NCBI GenBank assembly: GCA_016715115.1
Contig: JADKBM010000016.1
Span: 868,001 to 932,000, forward strand
Reading direction: 5' to 3'
From: Acidobacteriota bacterium
GTDB taxonomy: Bacteria; Acidobacteriota; Blastocatellia; Pyrinomonadales; Pyrinomonadaceae
DNA: 64,000 bases
The translations under genes and the position numbers were made by a program. Shown piece by piece: positions 8,486-17,600 of the stretch (its first letter is position 1; each line of letters begins with the position of its first letter). Below the pieces are notes generated by a model. That model saw nothing but the letters and a program-made list of their open reading frames with translations, searched no databases and was not told the DNA's origin.

Positions 8486-9199
8486 ATGATTATCCGTTGT
8501 GACAATTGCTCCGTTTCTTTGCAGCTCGACGAGGGAAAGATCCCGACCCAGAACTTTACCGTCCGCTGTCCGCGTTGCCAGAATCTGATCCGCGTTCAGA
8601 AGGGTTCGACGGCCCAACAGCTTGAAGCGACAAAAGCGGCTCCGGCCGTCTCCGACGGCGCGCAGGACTTCTCGAACAAAGAAGCCGAATTTCAGATCAA
8701 CAATGCCCTGCGTTCGTTGCTCTCCGCGCTCCAAACCGAGAAAACGGTGCTCGACACGAACGACGCGTCGGACGAAAAGCCGCGCCGGATACTTCTGTGC
8801 CTCGGTCAAAAACGCGACGAGGTCGGCAAGGTTCTGGTCGGGGCAGGATTCAAGGTTTACGTCGCCCAGACGCCGGCGCAGGCGAATGAACGGCTGCGCG
8901 AAGGCAAAACGGAAATTCTGATCTTCTCGCCGGACTTCGCGGCCGAATTCGGCGGCGCCGCGATCCTGCAACAAAAGGTGAACGCGATGTACTCCTCCGA
9001 GCGCCGCCGTCTTTACCTGATTTCTCTGGAGGACAAGGCTTCGACGATGAACGCCCACGAAGCCTTTCTCCGAAACTTGAACCTCGTCGTCAACACAACC
9101 GACATCCCGCAGCTTCCGATCATTCTAAACCGCGCCCTCCGCGACTTTAACGACCTCTACCATTATCTGAACCGCGCGCTTCAGCTCGAGCCGATCTAA
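8486..9199 (+). CDS. MJ0042-type zinc-ribbon protein
   Basis: 237 residues. The N-terminus MIIRCDNCSVSLQLDEGKI...VRCPRCQNLIRVQKG is an MJ0042-type zinc finger with CxxC at 5-8 and about 32-35. A linker of about 50 residues follows. The C-terminal part (about 90-235) opens with RRILLCLGQKRDEVGKVLVGAGFKVYVA and looks like a degenerate receiver-type alpha/beta fold; no phosphorylation site is evident. It follows pilT on the same strand, so a role in pilus regulation is plausible but inferred from context only. A GAGAACT array begins about 3 nt after its stop. Confidence 0.7.
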   Translation: MIIRCDNCSVSLQLDEGKIPTQNFTVRCPRCQNLIRVQKGSTAQQLEATKAAPAVSDGAQDFSNKEAEFQINNALRSLLSALQTEKTVLDTNDASDEKPRRILLCLGQKRDEVGKVLVGAGFKVYVAQTPAQANERLREGKTEILIFSPDFAAEFGGAAILQQKVNAMYSSERRRLYLISLEDKASTMNAHEAFLRNLNLVVNTTDIPQLPIILNRALRDFNDLYHYLNRALQLEPI

Positions 9200-9201
9200 A
9201 A

Positions 9202-9548
9202 CTGAGAAGTGGGAACGGAGAACGGAAAACTGAGAAGTGAGAACGGAGAACGGAGAACGGAGAAGTGAGAACGGAGAACGGAGAACTGAGAATTGAGAAT
9301 TGAGAATTGAGAATTGAGAATTGAGAACTGAGAACTGAGAACGGAAAACTGAAAATTTCGTTCTCAGTTTTCCGTTTTCAGTCCGCGGACCGGAGTTCTC
9401 ACTTCTCAGTCTTCCGTTCTCATTTCTCAGTTCCCAGTTCCCAGTTCCCACTTCTCACTTCTCAGTTCTCAGTTCTCAGTTCCCAGTTCTCCGTTCTCAC
9501 TTCTCACTTCTCCGTTTTCCGTTCTCAGTTCTCACTTCTCACTTCTCA
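9202..9548. repeat. GAGAACT heptad array in two inverted halves
   Basis: Positions 9202-9357 read GAGAACT/GAGAACG heptads; 9358-9548 read the reverse complement (TTCTCAG/TTCTCAC). The two halves face each other around the palindromic GTCCGCGGAC and could form a very long imperfect hairpin. The array fills the whole gap between two convergent genes and supplies the nadV stop codon (TGA in GGTTGAGAAG). Confidence 0.92.
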
Positions 9549-10940
9549 ACCTATCGTCGTCCGCCCGCGAATCGCTTCCAGGTCGTCATCGATCAGCAGT
9601 TCCCCGTTTTCGAAGACCGTTCGCATCACCGATGTCGCCGACGCGATCTGTTCGATCGAATCGAGTTTGACGGTTTCGAACCCGTTGTCGGTTCGGATCA
9701 GGTCCAATCTGCCGCGCTTGCTGTTCTTGCCGGCGTCCGTGATCGGCTGTTTGTAAACTTCGATCAACCGGCCGCGCGATACGATCGCCGAGCATTTGTA
9801 AGCGAACTTGAGGGTGTCGCGGTCGATCTTCTGCAGCAACGCGCCGCCGATTCCGAAGGCGATGTTCGACGCCGAGAACCCTTCGGACTTCAATCGTTCG
9901 AGGATCGCGTGGATCGACTGCTGATTGACGCCGTCGCCTTGGATGATACGGACGTTGCGGAGAACTTTGTAGCCTTTTGAATTGATATCCGAGCCGAACT
10001 TCTCGCCGAGCAGGTGCGCGACGCGCGAGACGACCTCGACCGGCTCGCCCGAATCCGGACGAATAACCACCGTCGCACCCGAATCGACAACTTCCTGCCT
10101 GAGCTGTTCGCCCCAGATCTTCTCGACCGCTTCGTAGATGTTCCACGAGTCCGAGACGACGGCAAGGAGACTTCCCGGCTTGGCAAAGTTCCGGAGCATA
10201 TTTCGATACGCCTCGACTTCGTTCTCCCGCCCCCAACTCGTGATCGTCGAATGCTCGGCCGCGGGAATCGAAAATCCGGCCATCGGTGAATTGTAAAACT
10301 CCCTATGGATCAGAAGTGCGGCCATCGTGTCGGTGCCGAAGAAGTTCACGAGGTGCGCCGCGCCGCCGATTGCCGCCGTTTCTTGGCTCGAAACGCCGCG
10401 CGCGCCGAAATCGTGGACCTTGAAGCCGATCTCGGAATCAGCGTCGTCGGCCGTTTCGTCAAGAAACCGCCGAACGTCACGTTTGATATGAAAACTCTGC
10501 GTGGCGACGGTGCACGGATACCAGATCCGCATCAGTTGCGTTTCGAACCAGCTCGTCAACCAGAAGAATTCGGGATCGGTATTCTCGACCGTCATCAGGG
10601 CGTTTCGCAAAGGAACGACCGAACCTTCCGGCACGGCACGGACTCGCAGGGGCATTCGGCCGCCGTGCTTTTTGATCAAGCTCGTCCAGCCTTGATAATT
10701 GAACGGCTCGCCGTGGGCGGTGATCACGTCGCGGGCTTCTTCGACCATTTCTTGAGTGAATCGCTCAAGAAAATAGCGTTTCAGAATATACTGCAGCCCG
10801 AAAAATACGGTCTCGTGCCAGTCGCGGTCAGAACCGCGCGATTCGAGGTAAGAGTGAACCAGTTCCGTTTGCGGCGGATACTGAAGCCAATGACTCGCCT
10901 TGTACGAGTCGGTGTCGATAATTCGATTGATTTGAAACAT
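9546..10940 (-). CDS. nadV: Nicotinamide phosphoribosyltransferase NadV
   Basis: 464 residues, a full-length NAMPT/NadV protein, which condenses nicotinamide with PRPP to form NMN. Landmarks: DTDSYKASHWLQYPP near the N-terminus, GFKVHDFGARGVSS, AAEHSTITSWG, VSDSWNIYEAVEKIWG, VVIRPDSGEP and GIGGALLQKIDRDTLKFAYK, all typical of the bacterial nicotinamide-specific branch rather than PncB. ATG 10940 is preferred to the more upstream ATG 11099: it has a GGAG Shine-Dalgarno and starts exactly at the conserved N-terminus. It lies 94 nt downstream of the NMN adenylyltransferase/Nudix gene, so the two make a nicotinamide-to-NAD salvage operon. Confidence 0.95.
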   Translation of the reverse strand: MFQINRIIDTDSYKASHWLQYPPQTELVHSYLESRGSDRDWHETVFFGLQYILKRYFLERFTQEMVEEARDVITAHGEPFNYQGWTSLIKKHGGRMPLRVRAVPEGSVVPLRNALMTVENTDPEFFWLTSWFETQLMRIWYPCTVATQSFHIKRDVRRFLDETADDADSEIGFKVHDFGARGVSSQETAAIGGAAHLVNFFGTDTMAALLIHREFYNSPMAGFSIPAAEHSTITSWGRENEVEAYRNMLRNFAKPGSLLAVVSDSWNIYEAVEKIWGEQLRQEVVDSGATVVIRPDSGEPVEVVSRVAHLLGEKFGSDINSKGYKVLRNVRIIQGDGVNQQSIHAILERLKSEGFSASNIAFGIGGALLQKIDRDTLKFAYKCSAIVSRGRLIEVYKQPITDAGKNSKRGRLDLIRTDNGFETVKLDSIEQIASATSVMRTVFENGELLIDDDLEAIRGRTTIG

Positions 10941-11034
10941 TTTGTTCTCCAATTTTCGGCTCTTTACCCAAGAGCCTAGTTTTTGTTTACCTTGTTCGGC
11001 CGCCTGAAGGCGGAACTCCAAACGGAACTCCAAA

Positions 11035-12081
11035 CTAAATCCCCAAAAAGTAACGAATGATGTGGATGTGATCCTCAAAAAACTCGTCTTCCTTTTCACC
11101 GAGTGCCGAAAGCGGGAGCCAAAACGCTTTCTTCGCGTCGTCCCCGCCTTTGACGCGCGGCAGTCCTTCTTTCAGATCGGGTGCGAGTTCGATGTAATAG
11201 GCGAACGTCACGGTCCGGCCGCGGAGCGATCGTTCCGGGAAATCGAAAACGTGCGACGCCTTGATGCTCCCGCGAAGGACCTGCGCCGGCACTTTTATGT
11301 TCGTTTCTTCCTTGAGTTCTTTGAGGGCCGAATCCTCGAGCGTCAAATTGTCCGCCAAAAATCCGCCCGGAAGCGCGAGCAGTCCCTTGCCGGGCTGAAA
11401 TCCGCGGCGGATGACGAGGACGTGGCCGCTTTGAACAACTACCGCGTCGGTCGTCAAAAAGACCGGTTTGTAAGGCACGCCGACGAATCGCGTATCGTCC
11501 CGATACTTTTTCAGATATTCGAATTCGCCTTTCAGCGCCGGATAGAATTCGGTTTCTCGAAACGCGTCCAGATATGCGGCGACGACGGCCGGCACGAGTC
11601 CGCGCCACGTGTCGTCTTCGCCAAAATACTTCTCTCGAATCTCGGTCGCGTTGAGGTTCAAAAGGCGCTTGTCGGAACAGTAAAACTCCTCAAAGTCCCA
11701 TTGCGGAAAAAGGTTCAGGTAATACGAACTCTTGTCCTTGAAGAATCCGACGATCCCGACACGCGGCGATTCGGTCCCGTCTTCGTCGGAAAGTTCGCCG
11801 ACCGCGTTCTGGACTTCGGCCGTCCAGACGTGATCGTTGTACGGATAATCGCGAACGGCCCGAAAAACGAGCCGCTTGTCTTCCGACGGCAAACAAGCGC
11901 GGATGATCTCTTCGCGCATCGCCGGCGTAAACGGGTTCCGGATGTCGGGCGCGCTTCGCGCCGAGCCAAGAACGATGATGACCTTTTCGGCTAAACCTAA
12001 GCTGTAACGGATTAATTCGAGATGTGCGTTGTGGAGCGGCTGGAATCGTCCGATGACGACCGCGTAATCATATTTCTTCAT
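11035..12081 (-). CDS. nadM: Bifunctional NMN adenylyltransferase / Nudix hydrolase
   Basis: 348 residues. Residues 1-175 form a nucleotidyltransferase with the HxGH-type motif as GRFQPLHNAHLELI and a later SATEIR-like LNATEIREKYF. Residues about 200-345 form a Nudix domain with the Nudix box GGFLADNLTLEDSALKELKEE. This architecture is known from cyanobacterial and proteobacterial NadM-Nudix proteins, in which the first domain makes NAD from NMN and ATP and the second usually hydrolyses ADP-ribose. ATG 12081 matches the family N-terminus (MKKYDYAVVIGRF) and has GGAGAG upstream; an in-frame ATG at 12273 is too early. First gene of an operon with nadV. Confidence 0.93.
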   Translation of the reverse strand: MKKYDYAVVIGRFQPLHNAHLELIRYSLGLAEKVIIVLGSARSAPDIRNPFTPAMREEIIRACLPSEDKRLVFRAVRDYPYNDHVWTAEVQNAVGELSDEDGTESPRVGIVGFFKDKSSYYLNLFPQWDFEEFYCSDKRLLNLNATEIREKYFGEDDTWRGLVPAVVAAYLDAFRETEFYPALKGEFEYLKKYRDDTRFVGVPYKPVFLTTDAVVVQSGHVLVIRRGFQPGKGLLALPGGFLADNLTLEDSALKELKEETNIKVPAQVLRGSIKASHVFDFPERSLRGRTVTFAYYIELAPDLKEGLPRVKGGDDAKKAFWLPLSALGEKEDEFFEDHIHIIRYFLGI

Positions 12082-12286
12082 TTTTCTAACACTCTCCGTG
12101 TTCTGAATTTTCACCGACCAAACCGATCGGCTATGTCTCATAAGATACGCCCGGAGGGCATCGCGTTGCAAGTGAAATAGCGGTTTCTTGTGGTAAAATG
12201 AGTTCGGATCAGATGTTGCTTGCGGCCCGAAATACCTTGACGAGGAGTTTCCCGCAAAGGCGCGAAGCCGCAAAAGGGAGTTTCAT

Positions 12287-13063
12287 ATGAAAACCTGCCC
12301 GCAATGCGGCCAAACATACTACGACGAAACCAATTTTTGTCTGAACGACGGAGCGACGCTTGTCGCATCTTCAACCGCGCCGACCGTCTCACAGATCGAG
12401 ATGCCGACCGTCATCCGCAGCGCGCCGGCGATCATTCCCATCGACCAGTCATTTCAGCAGCCATTTCAACAACCGTTTCAGCAGGCATTCCCGGCGCAGC
12501 CGCCGCAAACCGAATCCGGCGGCGGCTCGGGCCTTTTGTATTTCGTCGTCGGGCTGATTTTGCTGGTCATCGTCGGTGCCGGCGTCGGGCTTGGCATCTA
12601 TTTCCTGAGCGGCCCGTCAAACGGACCTACCGAAACGGTCAACAAATCGAAGACCGATTCGGGTGCTACGGCCGGAAAGACCGACGAAACGAAAGCGGAC
12701 AACGACAATAAAAAAGACGAACTCGACGATGAAAAAGAAAAGCTGAAGGCCGAACAGGAAAAGCTGGACCTTGAGAAGAAACGGCTTGAGGACGAACGCA
12801 AAGCGCTCGAGGCAAAGAAGAAGATGACGCCTCTGCCGACGATTCAGCCGCCGGTCGACAATTCGCGCACGGCGTACGTTATCGACCCGCCGTCCAACAT
12901 ACGCGCGACCCCCAACGGCCGCATCATCTGTGTCGTGCGCGGACTTAACACACCTGTCAGGATACTCGGCTCGACCGGTGTTCGCGACAGCAACGGACTC
13001 TGGTACATTACCGACGCCTGCGGTTCCCGCGGCGTGATCCACTCGACGCAGATCAGATTCTGA
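12287..13063 (+). CDS. Zinc-ribbon, transmembrane, coiled-coil protein with SH3-like C-terminus
   Basis: 258 residues. In order: a zinc ribbon at 3-20 (CPQCGQTYYDETNFCLNDG), a Gln/Pro-rich linker with FQQPFQQPFQQ, one hydrophobic segment at about 84-108, a Lys/Glu-rich coiled coil at about 140-185, and a C-terminal domain (about 200-258) resembling bacterial SH3 domains (STGVRDSNGLWYITDACGSRGVIHST). The likely topology has the zinc ribbon in the cytoplasm and the SH3-like domain in the periplasm, where it might bind cell wall. That topology is inferred and no specific function is known. The stop codon TGA lies in the first copy of a GAACTGG/GAGAACT array. Confidence 0.75.
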   Translation: MKTCPQCGQTYYDETNFCLNDGATLVASSTAPTVSQIEMPTVIRSAPAIIPIDQSFQQPFQQPFQQAFPAQPPQTESGGGSGLLYFVVGLILLVIVGAGVGLGIYFLSGPSNGPTETVNKSKTDSGATAGKTDETKADNDNKKDELDDEKEKLKAEQEKLDLEKKRLEDERKALEAKKKMTPLPTIQPPVDNSRTAYVIDPPSNIRATPNGRIICVVRGLNTPVRILGSTGVRDSNGLWYITDACGSRGVIHSTQIRF

Positions 13064-13362
13064 ACTGGGAGCTGGGAACTGAGAAGTGGGAACTGAGAAG
13101 TGGGAACTGAGAACTGAAAACTTGTAACTGAGAAATAAGAAATGAGAACTGAGAACTAATAATAACGCTGATAATTCTCAGTTCTCCACTCTCCGTTTTC
13201 CGCTCTCAATTCTCAGTTCCCACTTCTCCGTTTTCCGTTTTCCGCTCTCAGTTCCCACTTCCCAGTTCTCAGTTCGCCGTTCTCAGTTCCCCGTTCTCAG
13301 TTCCCCGTTCTCACTTCTCACTTCTCATTTCTCCGTTCTCCGTTCTCAGTTCCCAGTTTCTA
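13064..13362. repeat. GAGAACT heptad array between convergent genes
   Basis: The forward half is at 13064-13158 (GGAACTGAGAAG words) and the inverted half at about 13172-13362 (TTCTCAGTTCCC words). It spans the complete gap between the SH3-like gene and hslO. The last codons and stop of hslO (ETGN, stop) are read from the array. Confidence 0.92.
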
Positions 13363-14236
13363 AGATCCTCTCCAGATCCGCCTCATTCAAGCGGTATTCT
13401 TCGCTGCAGAAACCGCAGGTCATCGTCGCGCCTTTGTCTTCTTCGAGCATCGAGCGGACCTCGGTTTTGCCGAGCGATGCGATCAGACCGACAGCGCGTT
13501 CGAACGAGCAATTGCATTCGAAGCGGACGTCTTTTTCGCCAAGGATCTCGAAGTCGATGATCCCGAGCATCAGTTTCAAGAGATCCGGGGCGGTCGCGCC
13601 TTCGCGGATCGCGTCCGTGACGCGCGGCGCGTGAAGGATCGTGTCTTCGATCATCACCGCAATGTTCGGGTTCGCGGTCGGAAGCATCTGGATCATCACA
13701 CCGCCCGCGCAGGTCACGAAAGGTTCTTCTGACTGGAGCGCCGCCCCGACGATCACCGCCGAGGGGATCTGTTCGCTCTTGAGCAGGTAATTCGCAAAGT
13801 CCTCGCCGATCTCGCCCGTGACGAGCGGCACCGAACCGATATAAGGTTCGCGGTGAAGTCCGATCTCGAAGCCTGATTCGCGAATCACAAACATTGTCCC
13901 CTCGCCGACGATGCCCGAAACGTCGAAACTTCCGTCGGCGCGCTGTGGACGATCGGCGAACGGATTCTTTACATAGCCGCGGACCTTGCCGTCGCCGACC
14001 GTCTCGGCAACGATCCCTTCAACCTCGCCTTTTGCTTCGATCTTGACCGTCAACCGGTCGAATTCCTTGAGACTCGCGCCGAGCAGAAGCGTACCGGTCA
14101 AAACGCGCCCGAGCGCAGATGAAACCGTTGGAGAAGTCTGATGCCGCCGCACGGCTTCGCGTACGGTATCGGTGGTGATCGCTGCCATCACGCGCACCGT
14201 CGCGTCGGCCGCCAATCCGTGTATCAATTTATCCAT
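13346..14236 (-). CDS. hslO: Redox-regulated chaperone Hsp33
   Basis: 296 residues, normal Hsp33 length. It is a cytoplasmic holdase activated by oxidative unfolding of its zinc centre. The C-terminal zinc site is intact: CNC (about 239-241) and CGFC (about 272-275), four cysteines in the canonical CxC...CxxC order. The N-terminal domain carries family segments GRVLTGTLLLGASLK and GEVEGIVAE. ATG 14236 (MDKLIHGLAADATVRV) is the natural start; an ATG at 14272 adds twelve unconserved residues. The C-terminal four residues are encoded by the neighbouring repeat array, a sign that the array has invaded or overwritten the original gene end. Confidence 0.95.
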   Translation of the reverse strand: MDKLIHGLAADATVRVMAAITTDTVREAVRRHQTSPTVSSALGRVLTGTLLLGASLKEFDRLTVKIEAKGEVEGIVAETVGDGKVRGYVKNPFADRPQRADGSFDVSGIVGEGTMFVIRESGFEIGLHREPYIGSVPLVTGEIGEDFANYLLKSEQIPSAVIVGAALQSEEPFVTCAGGVMIQMLPTANPNIAVMIEDTILHAPRVTDAIREGATAPDLLKLMLGIIDFEILGEKDVRFECNCSFERAVGLIASLGKTEVRSMLEEDKGATMTCGFCSEEYRLNEADLERILETGN

Positions 14237-14401
14237 AGGATTCAGTTTCGGAAACCGCTCGCGGCAAGTCAAACCGATGGCGTTCGGAGTTCCGCCTTGA
14301 GGTGGTTGACCATACGGTGAAGACCGCCTGCCGGACTCAAAACCACAGGATCGACGGCGTAGTTTTTTTCGCGCCCGAAACCTTAGGAATTACTTTAACT
14401 T

Positions 14402-14448
14402 ACACGCTATTTGGGTCACGATTTTATGAACAACACAATATATTGTGT
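14402..14448 (+). promoter_or_regulatory. NrdR operator (one perfect box, one degenerate box)
   Basis: ACACAATATATTGTGT at 14433-14448 is a perfect 16-bp palindrome matching the known NrdR-box consensus acaCwAtATaTwGtgt. A degenerate second box (ACACGCTATTTGGGTC, 9 of 16 positions) lies at 14402-14417. The centres are 31 bp apart, the helical spacing usual for tandem NrdR boxes. The perfect box is just upstream of the -35 element of nrdJ. Confidence 0.85.
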
Positions 14449-14457
14449 ATTTTTCTG

Positions 14458-14487
14458 TTGACATCCAAATTTGGAATCGGGTATATT
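14458..14487 (+). promoter_or_regulatory. Sigma-70-type promoter of nrdJ
   Basis: TTGACA (14458-14463), an 18-bp spacer and TATATT (14482-14487) give a predicted start near 14494 and a leader of about 150 nt. An 8-bp inverted repeat (TCGGACAT 14498-14505 with ATGTCCGA 14519-14526) sits at the start of the leader. The region upstream (14303-14400) shows no gene. Confidence 0.75.
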
Positions 14488-14643
14488 TCAATTCGCTTCG
14501 GACATATCGGTATCCCCAATGTCCGACGAAGGGTCAGAAGTAAGACATCTACCACACGCATTTCAAAATGCAAGAAAAATAAGTAAGATTTTAGAAATAC
14601 AAAATACCTGTCTCTAAAAGACGCTGAGGAGAATCAATCGAAT

Positions 14644-17600
14644 ATGAGCACAGTCTTCGAGCCTGTCGTATCGGGCGGATTTGTCGCCAAAAATGGTCAA
14701 ACTAACGGAAGCGGAGCGGGAACGGCACTCAAGCGCCATATCAAGCCGCTCGGCCTCAACGCCCAAAAGGTTGTCAGCAAGCGTTATTCGCTGAAAGACA
14801 TCAATGGCGAGGCCCTCGAAACCTGGGAAGACATTGTCCGCCGCGTCGTCGGCCACGTTTCGACCGCTGAACACGATCCCGTTCGCCGCGATTATTTTTA
14901 CGACTCGATGACCGAAGTGATGCTCAACCGAGAGTTCGTTCCGAACACTCCGTGTCTCGTCAACGCCGGCAAGCCGAATGGCCAGCTCGCGGCGTGTTTT
15001 GTTCTTAACGTACCGGACTCGATCGAAGGCATTATGGAACACGCTTCGAACGTCGCGATCATCCACCAAACCGGCGGCGGCACGGGAATGACATACGAGT
15101 TCCTGCGTCCTGCGGGGTCGATGGTCAACTCGACGCGCGGTGTCGCTTCCGGTCCGGTGAGCTTTATGAACATCGTCAACGGCACAACCGAAGTCGTCAA
15201 GCAGGGCGGCGTTCGCCGGGGCGCGAATATGGGCATCCTCAGCATCAAGCACCCGGATGTTCTTCGTTTCGTCCACGCCAAGAACGATCAGCATTCGTTG
15301 ACGAATTTCAACATCTCGGTGACGGTCACCGACAACTTTATGAAAGCCGTCGACGACAAGATCTGGTTCCAAACCGAGTTCGACGGCCAACCGTGGACCC
15401 AAGCCGTCAACGATCCGGTAACCGGCGCCGACTATGCGGTCTATCGCCGTCCGAACGGGGAAACGGCGACCTTTGCGGACAAACTCGCCTTTGAAACAGC
15501 CGATCTTTCGGACTGCACGATCGAGCACGCGCCGGAACCGGGGATGATCTACGCTCCCGACATCTGGAACCGCGTCATCGCGTCGGCCCACAAGTACGCG
15601 GAGCCCGGGATCATCTTCATCGACGAAGTCAATCGTCACAACCATATGATCTCGACGATGGGACCGATCCACGCCTGTAATCCCTGCGTGACGGCGGATA
15701 CGCTGGTTTACACCGGCGAAGGCCTCGTGACGATGGGCGAACTCTACAAGACGCAGAAGAGTTTTGATGCCGCTGTTGATTCGCGTTACGGTTTTGAAAA
15801 GACGTTGCATTCGTCATCCAAAGCCTTTCGCACTGGCGTCAAAAAGGTATTCAAACTTCTGACGAAAGAGGGTTACAGCCTGCGCGCAACCGCCGATCAT
15901 AAGATCATGACGCCAAACGGCTACGTCCAACTCGGCGAACTGAAACGCGGAGACAAGGTTCACATCCTCAATAGAAAGGGCGGATTCGGAACAAAAGGCG
16001 GATTGAAGCTTGGACGCACGCTCGGCTGGCTGGTTGGCGACGGACATATTAATTCGTATGCGAAACGTGTCGTCCTCTCGTTCTTCGGTGAAGAGCAGTC
16101 ACTCGCGCCGATGTTCGCGGAATACGTGAACGAGATCGCCGCACCGCTGACCAACTCGGACCGCCAAACTTACGAGATCTCGGCGGTACGCGTCAAAGGG
16201 CGCGCGGAAACGCGCGTCGGCTCAGAACGCTTCTATCGAATCGCCGATGAATTCGGGCTTACTGAAAACAAGCTCCAGGTTCCCGATGCCGTTCTCAAGG
16301 GATCGGAGAATATGCAGCGAGGATTCCTGCAAGCTTTGTTTTCGGCCGACGGGACCGTCTCCGGGAGCCTCGAAAAAGGACTGAACGTTCGGCTCACTTC
16401 GATCTCAAACGATTTGCTCGAAGGTGTTCAGCGCCTGTTGATAAATTTTGGCATCGCGTCAAAGATCTATCGAAACCGGCGCGAAGCTTCGGCAAGAATG
16501 CTTCCGGACGGGAAAGGCGGACTCAAATCATATGACTGTCAGGCCTATCACGAGTTAGTGGTTGCGAAGAACAATGTCGCCGTTTTCGCAGAAGAGATCG
16601 GCTTTCTCCAGGATGCAAAGAACGAAAAACTCGCAATCGCGATCGGCGATTCGAAACGTGGATTTTACGCCGAAAGCTTTACCGCGATCATTAAGGACGT
16701 TGTTGCCGATGGCGAAGAAGAGGTCTTTGATATCACTGTTCCGGGACCGCATTCCTTCGTCGCCAACGGCATCGTGATCTCGAACTGCGGGGAGCAGATG
16801 CTTCACTTCAACAACTCGTGCAATCTCGGCTCGATCGATGTCGCCAAGTTCTACAAGGCCGGCGGCGACGGATTGAATCCGGATGAGAACATCGATTGGG
16901 AACGACTCGCACGAGCGACGCACCTGTCGACGCAATTCCTCGACAACGTCGTTGACGCCGGCCACTTCCCGCTTCCGGCGATCGACGACGTCGTCAAGCG
17001 CACGCGCCCGGTCGGGCTCGGAATTATGGGATTCGCGGATCTTTGTCTGAGCCTTCAAGTCACGTACGGCGAACAGGATTCGATTGACCTGATGGGAAAA
17101 GTAATGGGTTTTGTCCGCCGCGAAGCGTGGCTGGCGTCGCTCAAACTCGGCGCGGAAAAAGGAACGTTTCCGGAACTCGAGGGTAACCGCGAGGACTATG
17201 CCAAATTCCTTTATGAAGAAATCGGAATTCCGCGCGAAATACCGATGACGCCGCGCAACTACGAAGTCACGACGATCGCGCCGACCGGAACGATCTCTCT
17301 TGTCGCCGAAACGTCGTCCGGCATCGAGCCGAACTTCTCGTGGGCGTACGTCCGTCGCGATACGCTTGGCGAGCGTCACTACGTGCATACGCTGGCGGCT
17401 CAGTCGCTCGGGATCGACGTCGATCAATCGAGCGAAGATTCGATCCGCGAGGCGGCGAACTACGTTGTCGAACATCTCGACGAGCTTCCGTCGTATTTCA
17501 TCTCGGCGATGGACATCACCTCGCACCAGCACGTTCAGGTTCTCGCCGCGGCGCAGAAGCACGTTGATAACTCGATATCGAAAACGTGCAACGGCGCGGC

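Noticed and set aside
14498..14526. Cobalamin riboswitch in the nrdJ leader
   Set aside because: Only a short inverted repeat is present; I cannot find the B12-box or the multi-stem layout of a cobalamin riboswitch.
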